This document shows positions 55,815 through 63,000 of a stretch of DNA of 64,000 nucleotides, in pieces (within the stretch, counting starts at the first letter, position 1; each line of letters starts with the position of its first letter). Below the pieces are notes generated by a model. The model was not told where the DNA came from. It made no database searches and worked only from the letters and a program-made list of their open reading frames with translations. This DNA is from Rhodospirillales bacterium URHD0017 (lineage in GTDB: Bacteria; Pseudomonadota; Alphaproteobacteria; Reyranellales; Reyranellaceae): NCBI GenBank assembly GCA_900110395.1, contig FODP01000019.1, positions 1 through 64,000 on the forward strand. The letters run 5' to 3'. The position numbers and the translations under genes are program-made.

Positions 55815-56918
55815 ATGGCATCAGGCGATGGGCGGATCTCGATCCACCAGCGATCACCGACACATCAGCGGAGACCACAGGTGCGACCAGGGGCAGAGCG
55901 CATCGCCGGCCTTGACGTCCTGCGCGGATTCGCGGCGGTGGCAGTGATGCTGCACCACCACGGCCAGTATTACGACGTGCTTTACCCGGGACGGAGTCTG
56001 CTCTCCGTCGATCTCGGGCCTGGCCACTTCGGGGTCGAGCTGTTCTTCATCATCAGCGGCTTCGTGATCCTGATGACGATCGAACGCAAGAAGACCGTCC
56101 GCCAGTTCGTGATCTCACGTACGGCGCGGCTGATGCCGGCGTTCCTGGCCGCCCTGGTCATGGCCACCGTGATCCGCATCCTGTCGCCGGTATACATACT
56201 GGACACGCCGACGGTGCTGCAGTTCGTCGCCAACCTGACCATGGCGCCGAGCCTGTTCGGTCAGACCCCCATGGACATGCCCTATTGGACGCTGACCTAC
56301 GAGCTCGTGTTCTACATCGGCATGGGGTTGATCCTGGCCCTGGGGATGTTGCGCTGGGCCGAGTGGTTCGGCCTGCTGGCCGTCGCCGCAGGATGCCTGT
56401 TCATCGCGACCCTGGATGTCCGGCTGCACCACCGCACCTCGATCCTGTTGCTGGTCTACTACAGCAACTTCTTCCTGATCGGCATTTGCCTCTATCGTAT
56501 CCACATCCGTATGACGCGGCCGATCACGTGGGTAGCCCTGGTCGTGGCGATCGTGGTGACGGCTCTGGGTGGCGGCGAGCGATCGTTCGACGCGCCGGGC
56601 CGTGTCTACCTGCCACTCACCATCGCCTTCACAGCCCTCGTCTGGTTCGCCATCAGCCGGCATGGCAAGCGGCTTGCCTGGCGGCCGCTCGTCTTTCTCG
56701 GCGTGATATCCTATCCGCTCTACCTCGTTCACGTCGTCCTGGGCTTCGCGGTCATTCGCTGGGGCGTGGCGCACGGCTGGAGCACGATCGAGGGCGTCGT
56801 CGCCGCAGGCCTCGTGTCCGTGGTCATGGCGACCCTGCTGCACTATTTCGTCGAGGCGCCTGGCGGACGATGGGTGCGGACGATGCTGAGGCGAGAGACT
56901 TCGACGGTGACTGCGTAG
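55815..56918 (+). CDS. Acyltransferase 3 (OafA-like) membrane protein
   Basis: A 367-residue integral membrane acyltransferase with about ten TM segments. The family signature is at the start of the conserved region: IAGLDVLRGFAAVAVMLHHH (His is catalytic in the family), followed by FGVELFFIISGFVILMTIER and ISRTARLMPAFLAALVMATV. Members O-acetylate or O-acylate exported sugars. ATG 55815 gives the longest form; a GTG at 55881 with GGAG upstream and RPGAERIAGL is a reasonable alternative start. It closes the sugar-tailoring cluster. Confidence 0.88.
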   Translation: MASGDGRISIHQRSPTHQRRPQVRPGAERIAGLDVLRGFAAVAVMLHHHGQYYDVLYPGRSLLSVDLGPGHFGVELFFIISGFVILMTIERKKTVRQFVISRTARLMPAFLAALVMATVIRILSPVYILDTPTVLQFVANLTMAPSLFGQTPMDMPYWTLTYELVFYIGMGLILALGMLRWAEWFGLLAVAAGCLFIATLDVRLHHRTSILLLVYYSNFFLIGICLYRIHIRMTRPITWVALVVAIVVTALGGGERSFDAPGRVYLPLTIAFTALVWFAISRHGKRLAWRPLVFLGVISYPLYLVHVVLGFAVIRWGVAHGWSTIEGVVAAGLVSVVMATLLHYFVEAPGGRWVRTMLRRETSTVTA

Positions 56919-56937
56919 CGGAGAGGAGGAAGAAGAG

Positions 56938-57354
56938 TCAGCCGCCCAATCGCTTCCTGACATCCGCCGGAATCGGCACCGCTTTCAGTGAGCGCGCATC
57001 GCCCGCCTTCTTTGCCCAGATACGCGTCTCGCTGCCTTGCGCTGCAATCTGCCCCGCCTCGTCCCGGAAGACGTGGGTGATGGTGAAGGAGCTGCGGCCG
57101 AACCGCGAGACATGGCTTTCGACGACAAGTTTCTCGCCGGGCTGCGAGGCGCCCTTGAACGAGCACTCGGCAGCGACCAGGGGCGTGCCCTCCTTCCATC
57201 CGCCTTGCGTATCGTTGTGGGCGACGCCGGCCACCGCCAGCAGCCGATGGCTCGCCTGGTCGCACCAGCGGAAATAGGACGGGTAGTAGACGATACCGGC
57301 GGGATCGCAGTCGCCCCACTCGACGGTCACTTCGTGGCGGCTACTCAGCGGCAT
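56938..57354 (-). CDS. Acyl-CoA thioesterase (4-hydroxybenzoyl-CoA thioesterase-like)
   Basis: A 138-residue hotdog-fold thioesterase. The active-site pattern is VEWGDCDPAGIVYYPSYFRW with the catalytic Asp in DPAGIVYYP, the hallmark of the 4HBT/YbgC group, and ends VPIPADVRKRLGG. I use the ATG at 57354 (MPLSSRHEVTV), which overlaps the IorB stop by 14 bp; codons upstream in the same frame are shadow. It likely hydrolyses an aryl- or acyl-CoA released by the indolepyruvate oxidoreductase encoded upstream in the same operon, for example indoleacetyl-CoA or phenylacetyl-CoA (inference). Confidence 0.9.
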   Translation of the reverse strand: MPLSSRHEVTVEWGDCDPAGIVYYPSYFRWCDQASHRLLAVAGVAHNDTQGGWKEGTPLVAAECSFKGASQPGEKLVVESHVSRFGRSSFTITHVFRDEAGQIAAQGSETRIWAKKAGDARSLKAVPIPADVRKRLGG

Positions 57355-58843
57355 GGCGCAGCGCCGGAGAAGCAGCGGCGATGGCCGCCAGGGTCTTGGA
57401 CAAGGCATCGCCCTCCGGATCGGCCAGGGCCGCGACGCGCGCACTGGCGACGGCGTCGGCCGCCGCGCGCGGCGTCATGCGGCGCGCGAGTGCGGGCTCG
57501 ATCACCGCGGCCGTGATGCGCCGGTAGTTGGCCAGCCCGCGCTTGTACGTGTCGTCGTAGCCCTTGATCAGGCGGGCGCACTCGGCGATCTCGCGCGCCA
57601 GGTCGACGTTGGTGCGGCCCGCGGTGCGAATCTGCTCCAGCCAGCGGTCGATCTCGGCCTGCTCCTCGGCGAAGCGGTAGGTGTTCGGCCGCCACGACTG
57701 CAGGCCCGCGAGGAAGCGCAAGCGCAAGAACCCGAGCACGGTCGTCGAGCGCAAATGCATGGAGAAGTAGGTCTTGCCCAACCTGCCGCTGCGTTCGCCC
57801 CAGGCCAGCAACCGCTTGGCCCAGGCCGGCGGCAGGATCGCGGCGATCTCCTCGATGCCGGGCTTGAAGTGCTCGGTGATCTCCAGCGGCTCTCCGTCCT
57901 TGGCGCGAACCTCGGCGCGCACGCGGGCCAGCCGCTCGGGCGAGGTCTTGGCCTGGGCGACGCGGATCACGTCCTCGAACGACATGCGGACCGCGAGATG
58001 TCGCGCCGTCTCGCGCAAAAGCTCGGTCGAGCCCAGGGCATGCACCGTGTCCAGGCGGTTCAGGTACCATTCGGCGTACCAGCGATGCTGATAGGCCGCG
58101 AGACGGCGCATGCCCTCCTCGACCACGTCCAGGGCCGCTGCCGGATAGGAGCGCCGGGCACGCGCCAGCAGATCTTCCAGGCCCTGCGCGGCGGCCTGCC
58201 GCTTGCGATGCTCGCGCACGACCTGGGCGAGCTCGCCGCGGGCGTGGCCGCAGCCAAAGGCGAAGGCCGCGAGGTTGGTGTCGACGGCCTTGCTGCCTTG
58301 GCGGATCGCGGTCTCGAAGGCGGCATCGGGAATCGGCAGCCGGCCCGAGCCCGCCAGCGCGCCCAGCAGCACGGCGTTGATCACGCCACCCGATTCCTCG
58401 GCGGCCTGATCCATGTCGAACAGGATCTGCTGCTTGCTGCGCTCCTTCACCGCGCGCAGGAGGCGGCCGACGTCGAAGCTGCCATCACTCATCGCCGTGC
58501 GCTCGCCGATCGCCAGCACGCGATGCGTCGAGGCGATCAGGGTGGTGCGGTCGGGCGTCACGAAGCCATTGAAGATCATGCGCCCGGCTTCGAGGAGCTC
58601 GGTCGCCAGCGCCACGTCGACCTCGCCGATCGCCGGATTGAGCGCCAGCACCGAGGGCTGCGTCGTGGGGCCAGACATGACTTCGAGGTAGTAGGTCGTG
58701 GCGCCGGTGCGCTGCGCCACGCCGGGGATCTGCGTTGCCTGCACCGCCAGACCCTGGCTTTGTGCGGCGGCAACGATCCAGTCGCACAGCACGCCGCCGC
58801 CATCGCCGCCCAAGGCGCCGACCAGGATGGTGATGGGCTTCAT
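57341..58843 (-). CDS. iorB: Indolepyruvate oxidoreductase, beta subunit with C-terminal extension
   Basis: A 500-residue protein. The first ~200 residues form the gamma-type POR domain: VGALGGDGGGVLCDWIVAAA, ATQIPGVAQRTGATTYYLEV, VDVALATELLEAGRMIFNGF. The remainder (LEDLLARARRSYPAAALDVV onward) is a helical extension found in proteobacterial aerobic-type IorB. Together with IorA it decarboxylates aryl-pyruvates (indolepyruvate, phenylpyruvate) to arylacetyl-CoA with reduction of ferredoxin. The ATG at 58843 is clear. Between it and iorA is a 223-bp gap filled mostly by a palindromic element. Confidence 0.88.
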   Translation of the reverse strand: MKPITILVGALGGDGGGVLCDWIVAAAQSQGLAVQATQIPGVAQRTGATTYYLEVMSGPTTQPSVLALNPAIGEVDVALATELLEAGRMIFNGFVTPDRTTLIASTHRVLAIGERTAMSDGSFDVGRLLRAVKERSKQQILFDMDQAAEESGGVINAVLLGALAGSGRLPIPDAAFETAIRQGSKAVDTNLAAFAFGCGHARGELAQVVREHRKRQAAAQGLEDLLARARRSYPAAALDVVEEGMRRLAAYQHRWYAEWYLNRLDTVHALGSTELLRETARHLAVRMSFEDVIRVAQAKTSPERLARVRAEVRAKDGEPLEITEHFKPGIEEIAAILPPAWAKRLLAWGERSGRLGKTYFSMHLRSTTVLGFLRLRFLAGLQSWRPNTYRFAEEQAEIDRWLEQIRTAGRTNVDLAREIAECARLIKGYDDTYKRGLANYRRITAAVIEPALARRMTPRAAADAVASARVAALADPEGDALSKTLAAIAAASPALRHAAE

Positions 58844-58875
58844 GGGAGCGAAGATCTCGAGGTCCGCTCATTGCC

Positions 58876-59055
58876 GGGAGCGCGCCACTCCATGGCGCTT
58901 TCCTCCCCAACGACGTTGCGGAGGTGTCGGCGTCTTACGCCGACGGAGGGGTCATGGGCGACAGTGTTGTTGCGGCCAATGACGCCTCCGGCCGCTTCGC
59001 GGACACCTCCCCACGCGTTGCGTGGGGAGGAAGCGCCACCGAGTGGCGCGCTCCC
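58876..59055. repeat. MITE-like element between iorA and iorB
   Basis: The left end GGGAGCGCGCCACTCCATGG (58876-) and right end GAGTGGCGCGCTCCC (to 59055) are inverted repeats closely similar to the perfect ends of the element at 40826-40907. Inside are inverted CCTCCCCA / TGGGGAGG pairs and the block CGGCGTC...GACGGAGGGGTCATG, shared with 24764-24845. It therefore combines two repeat modules. On the minus strand it lies in the operon between iorA and iorB, separating genes that are usually adjacent. Confidence 0.8.
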
Positions 59056-59066
59056 AGCAAAGGCGA

Positions 59067-61217
59067 TCACGCCAGCGCTCCGATCACCGCCGTCCGGAAG
59101 CGCCACTTCAGGCGGTCCCACCAGGTCGCGTTCTGCACGATATCGGCCTTGTAGAAGGACGGGCAGAGCACGGCGGCGTCGGCCACCTCGCCGCACAGGC
59201 CGCAGCCGACGCAGCCGTTGTTGACGTGGGCCACCGGATCGGAGCGCAGCGGGTCGGGGCTGGGCTTGACCACCAGCGAGGGGCAGCCCGACAGGCGGAT
59301 GCAGGAGTGGTCGCCGGTGCAGACCTCGTCGTCGACACCGAAGCGAGTGCGCACCACGCGCTCGCCGCGTTTCAGCTGGGCGGCGATCTGCGGGCGGATA
59401 CGGCGCTGGCGGGCGAGCTGGCACTCGCCGTCGGCGACGATGACCTTCAACCCCTTGTCGCCGGTCGCCATGGCTTCGCGCAGGGTCGCAAGCATCGTGC
59501 CGACATTGTAGGTGCGGATGGTGCGCAGCCACTTCACGCCCATTGCCTTCAGCGTCGCGGCGATGTCGGAGGTCGTCTCGCCGTCGCGGCGGTTGCCCGA
59601 GGTATTGGGGATGAACTGCGCGCCGGTGGCCGAGGTGTAGCCGTTCTGCATGATCACGAGCACGCGATCGCCGCGGTTGAACATCGCCGAGGCCACACCG
59701 CTCAGCAGCCCGTTGTGCCAGAAGCCGCCGTCGCCCATCACCGAGATGGTCCGCTTCTGCATCACCGGCGCCACCGCCGCCGCCGCGGCGAGCGACATGC
59801 CGAAGCCCAGGATCGAGTTGCCGAGATTGAACGGCGCCAGGGTCGCAAAGGAATGGCAGCCGATGTCGCTCGAGATGTGGACCTTGCCGACCTCGCGCTC
59901 GAGCAGCTTGACGGCGGAAAAGACCGGCCGCTCGGGGCAGCCGACGCAGAAGCCCGGCGGCCGCAGCGGCAGCGGCCCGCCCAGCAGGCGCTGGGCCTCG
60001 GCGCGGCCGGCGCGCGCCCGCTCGAAGCGCTCGCGCGGCTTGGAAAGATCGATGTCATTGGCTGACTGGCCAAAGAATTTCAGCAGGCCGTCGGTCACCA
60101 CTTCCGCCGTGTACTCGCCCGCCATCGGCAGAACGTCCTTGCCGTAGACTTTCGTGTCGATGTCGCGCTTGCGCAGGATCGCGTGGACCGCCTGCTCGAT
60201 GTAGTCGGGCCCGCCCTCCTCGACGATGAGGACGGCACGCTTGCCCTGGCAGAAGTCGGCGATCTGGTCAGGCACCAGCGGGTGCGTGACATTCAGCACC
60301 AGGGTCGGGACCTTGCCGTCGACCTCCAGCCGGTCGAGGCCGCGCAACAGCACGTTGGTGATGCCGCCCTGCACGATGACGCCGAGATCGGAACGCTCGC
60401 CGGCCAAAAACTCGTTCAGGCCATGCTCGACGATGAAGCGCCGGGCGGCGGGCTGGCGGACCTCGACCTTGATCTTCTCGTGCGCGTAGGTCGACGGCGG
60501 ATGGGAGATGCGGTCGTAGTTGTGCAGCGCGGGATTGGCGAGGCGCTGGTTGCGCGACACCGGCGGCGGCTTGTTGTCCTTGGCCAGAAATTCGCCCGTG
60601 ACGTGGCAGGCGCGGATGCGCAGTTCCATCATCACCGGCGTGTTGGTCGCCTCGGAGAGCTCGAACGCCTTCTCGGTGCAGCGCACGATCGACGGCAGGT
60701 TGGGCCTGGGGTCCATCAGCCACAGCGACGACTTCAACGCATAGGCGTGCGCCCGTTCCTGGATGATCGAGGCGCCCTCGCCGTAATCCTCGCCGACCAC
60801 GATCAGGGCGCCGCCGATGACGCCCGGCGATGCCAGGTTGCTCAGCGCATCGGCCGCCACGTTGGTGCCGACGATCGATTTCCAGGTGACGCAGCCGCGT
60901 AACGGATAATTGATCGAGGCGCCCAGCAGGGCCGCGGCCGAGGATTCGTTGGTGCAGGTCTCCAGATGCACGCCGAGCTCGTCGAGCAGCTCCTGCGATT
61001 CGACCAGCACGTCGACCAGGTGCGAAACCGGCGCACCCTGGTAGCCGCCGACATAGGCCACACCCGATTGCAGGATCGCCTTGGTGACCGCGAGGATGCC
61101 TTCACCGCGAAAGACCTCGCCATCGCCCAGGCGCAGTGCGCGCACTTCCTCGGCGAAAGACCTTTCCGGGTTGGTGCGCTGGGCGACGGGAAGCTGAGCG
61201 GCCGGCTGATCGAGCAT
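59067..61217 (-). CDS. iorA: Indolepyruvate ferredoxin oxidoreductase, alpha subunit
   Basis: A 716-residue 2-oxoacid:ferredoxin oxidoreductase. In order it has the pyrimidine-binding domain (VAYVGGYQGAPVSHLVDVLV), CTNESSAAALLGASINYPLR, the TPP pyrophosphate-binding GDGGFWHNGLLSGVASAMFN, and near the C-terminus a Cys-rich part: CTGDHSCIRLSGCPSL and GCVGCGLCGEV with a last Cys in VLCPSFYK, enough for one or two iron-sulfur clusters. It works with IorB and TPP to convert aryl-pyruvates from aromatic amino acids to arylacetyl-CoA. ATG 61217 gives the expected N-terminus. Confidence 0.93.
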   Translation of the reverse strand: MLDQPAAQLPVAQRTNPERSFAEEVRALRLGDGEVFRGEGILAVTKAILQSGVAYVGGYQGAPVSHLVDVLVESQELLDELGVHLETCTNESSAAALLGASINYPLRGCVTWKSIVGTNVAADALSNLASPGVIGGALIVVGEDYGEGASIIQERAHAYALKSSLWLMDPRPNLPSIVRCTEKAFELSEATNTPVMMELRIRACHVTGEFLAKDNKPPPVSRNQRLANPALHNYDRISHPPSTYAHEKIKVEVRQPAARRFIVEHGLNEFLAGERSDLGVIVQGGITNVLLRGLDRLEVDGKVPTLVLNVTHPLVPDQIADFCQGKRAVLIVEEGGPDYIEQAVHAILRKRDIDTKVYGKDVLPMAGEYTAEVVTDGLLKFFGQSANDIDLSKPRERFERARAGRAEAQRLLGGPLPLRPPGFCVGCPERPVFSAVKLLEREVGKVHISSDIGCHSFATLAPFNLGNSILGFGMSLAAAAAVAPVMQKRTISVMGDGGFWHNGLLSGVASAMFNRGDRVLVIMQNGYTSATGAQFIPNTSGNRRDGETTSDIAATLKAMGVKWLRTIRTYNVGTMLATLREAMATGDKGLKVIVADGECQLARQRRIRPQIAAQLKRGERVVRTRFGVDDEVCTGDHSCIRLSGCPSLVVKPSPDPLRSDPVAHVNNGCVGCGLCGEVADAAVLCPSFYKADIVQNATWWDRLKWRFRTAVIGALA

Positions 61218-61233
61218 GGGACAAGTATAAGGG

Positions 61234-61929
61234 CTAACGTCGCGACCGACGATCCCGCCTGGAATCGTTGATTCCTGCGGCTTTGGCCCGCCTGATCAGT
61301 TCGCGGAACGGCATCAGCAGGCGCTCGCGCACGCTCGCGTCGCGTTCCAGCACGGACAGCGCCAACGCCACGGCTTCGAGAGTCGATACCGCTTCCGGCC
61401 GCGCCTCGCGGCGAAGGTTGCCGTAGAGGGACGGCCCGTCCGGTACCACGACGAGGCGGCGCAGCCGCGTCAGCCACGCATTGCGCCACCACAGTGCCTT
61501 GGCCTGCGCCCAATTGCCGTCGAGCGCCACGAGACCCTGCAGACCAGCGAGGCCGGCGGCTTGGTCGGCGATCGGCTCGCCCTTGCGATCGAGCGCGATG
61601 AGCGGTTCCTTGCATAGCCTCCGCGCATTGTCCTCAACTTTGCCACCGCCGAGATAGAGCACTCCCCATTGACGCGGATCGACTGGACGTTGTTCATTCC
61701 GATTCGAGAATGCATGGCCGAGGTTGCGCCATGACAGCCCCACTGAGACACGAGCGTCAGCTAGTGAGCGTGTCAGCAATCTAGCCGTGCCCAACATGCG
61801 GTCCTGCTCTTGAGGGTGTTGCAGGATAAGTACCGCCACCCTGTTGTCGACGACAGGCGTGGGCGGACAAACGCAGAGCGCGGGCGGTCGTCCGCATGGG
61901 CAAGGTCCCTCCGGGGCGCCTTCGATCAT
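61234..61929 (-). CDS. DTW-domain protein (tRNA-uridine aminocarboxypropyltransferase-like)
   Basis: A 231-residue DTW protein. The N-terminal CPCGRPPALCVCP has the Cys pattern CxC...CxC seen in the family, then VLILQHPQEQDRMLGTARLL. The name motif reads LVALDGNWAQAKALWWRN, so Asn replaces the usual Thr in D-x-T/S-W-type DTW; SLYGNLRREARPEAVSTLEA follows. Relatives (TapT) add the aminocarboxypropyl group of SAM to uridine 47 in tRNA. Its own ATG is at 61929, 38 bp from the divergent gene at 61968. The 16-bp gap to iorA downstream suggests co-transcription by chance of position. Confidence 0.88.
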   Translation of the reverse strand: MIEGAPEGPCPCGRPPALCVCPPTPVVDNRVAVLILQHPQEQDRMLGTARLLTRSLADARVSVGLSWRNLGHAFSNRNEQRPVDPRQWGVLYLGGGKVEDNARRLCKEPLIALDRKGEPIADQAAGLAGLQGLVALDGNWAQAKALWWRNAWLTRLRRLVVVPDGPSLYGNLRREARPEAVSTLEAVALALSVLERDASVRERLLMPFRELIRRAKAAGINDSRRDRRSRR

Positions 61930-61940
61930 GCGCGAAGATA

Positions 61941-61955
61941 TAGACCGTTCGTCTA
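61941..61955. promoter_or_regulatory. Small palindrome between DTW and duplicated-protein genes
   Basis: TAGAC-CGTTC-GTCTA, with AT-rich flanks, lies in the 38-bp gap between divergent start codons at 61929 and 61968. Its form resembles TetR-type operators. No regulator gene is nearby, so the assignment rests on symmetry and position alone. Confidence 0.35.
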
Positions 61956-61967
61956 AAGGCTGTCGCC

Positions 61968-62753
61968 ATGTCCGTTTCCATTCTCGCCGTTCCCAGCGTC
62001 ACCAAGCTTCCATCCGCCGCGGACGGCGCGGTGGTGGTGGGTGGTTCGCACGGCGCGGTGTATGCGGCCTATCTTTCGGCCAAGGCCGGCGCGCGGGCGG
62101 CGATCCACAACGATGCCGGCGTCGGCCGCGACGAAGCCGGCGTCAGCGGGCTCGCCTGGGCCGAGGCGCAGGGCATGGCGATGGCGGCGGTGCTGAGCGG
62201 CAGCGCGCGCATCGGTGACGGCGCTGACATGCTGAAGCGCGGCGTCATCGGGCGCGCCAATCCGCTGGCCGAAGCGTGCGGCGTCAAGATCGGCCAAAGC
62301 GTGGCCGAGGCCGCAGAGCTCCTGAAAGCCGCTCCCTGGCCGCATCCCAAGCCCTCGCCGCTCACTGAAGCCCGCACCATGGCCGGGCGCATCCTGTGTG
62401 TGGATTCGATTTCGCTGGCGACCCTGCGCGACCGCAACAAGGTCGTGTCGAGCGGCAGCCATGGCGGTGTGCCGGCGGGCGAAACGGCATTGGCGTTCGG
62501 GCCGCGATTGGTGCTGTTCAACGATGCCGGCTTCGGCATGGAGCAGGCCGGCGTGGCCGGCCTGCCCATTCTCGACCGAGCCGGCATTCCCGCCGCCACC
62601 GTCTCGACGATGTCGGCCCGCATCGGTGATGGCCGGTCGACCCTGCTCGATGGCTTCCTGTCGGAGGTCAACGAAGCCGCACACCGGCTGGGCGCGCGTC
62701 AGGGCCGATCGGCGCTTGCCTTCACGCTTGCCGTGGCCGAAAAGAACGCCTGA
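61968..62753 (+). CDS. Unrecognised protein with two homologous halves
   Basis: I do not recognise this family. The 261-residue product is an internal duplication: residues 21-94 and 159-230 share GSHGxV, NDAGxG, AGVxGL, SARIGDG and a final L-x-x-G spacing in the same order. Copy 1 reads VGGSHGAVYAAYLSAKAGAR and HNDAGVGRDEAGVSGL; copy 2 reads SSGSHGGVPAGETALAFGPR and FNDAGFGMEQAGVAGL. The invariant HG, NDAG and RIGDG suggest a symmetrical binding or catalytic site. It is soluble, starts after a palindrome-bearing 38-bp gap, and is followed by a biotinyl carrier gene 26 bp later, so a carboxylation-related role is conceivable but unproven. Confidence 0.85.
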   Translation: MSVSILAVPSVTKLPSAADGAVVVGGSHGAVYAAYLSAKAGARAAIHNDAGVGRDEAGVSGLAWAEAQGMAMAAVLSGSARIGDGADMLKRGVIGRANPLAEACGVKIGQSVAEAAELLKAAPWPHPKPSPLTEARTMAGRILCVDSISLATLRDRNKVVSSGSHGGVPAGETALAFGPRLVLFNDAGFGMEQAGVAGLPILDRAGIPAATVSTMSARIGDGRSTLLDGFLSEVNEAAHRLGARQGRSALAFTLAVAEKNA

Positions 62754-62778
62754 GCATCGCAGCGGAGATCAGCCGGGC

Positions 62779-63000
62779 ATGGCCGTCGTCAACGTGAAGT
62801 CGGAAATCGCGGGAAATGTGTGGAAGATCCAGACCAAGCCCGGCGACCAGGTCGAGGCCGACGGCGAGATCATGATCCTGGAATCGATGAAGATGGAGAT
62901 CCCCGTGCTCTCGCCCAAGGCCGGCACGGTCAAGGAGATCCGTGTCAGCGAAGGCGAGGCGATCGACGAAGGCCAGCTCGTCGCCATCCTTGATGCGTAG
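62779..63000 (+). CDS. Stand-alone biotin/lipoyl carrier protein
   Basis: A 73-residue biotinyl domain: VNVKSEIAGNVWKIQTKPGD followed by MILESMKMEIPVLSPKAG, with the biotin-accepting Lys at residue 38 in SMKME. It is the size of the isolated BCCP domain of biotin-dependent carboxylases. No carboxylase alpha or beta gene is adjacent; the nearest is the alpha subunit at 18019-19890, which has its own biotinyl domain. The ATG at 62779 is used. Its stop (62998-63000) overlaps the next gene's start at 62993 by 8 bp. Confidence 0.93.
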   Translation: MAVVNVKSEIAGNVWKIQTKPGDQVEADGEIMILESMKMEIPVLSPKAGTVKEIRVSEGEAIDEGQLVAILDA

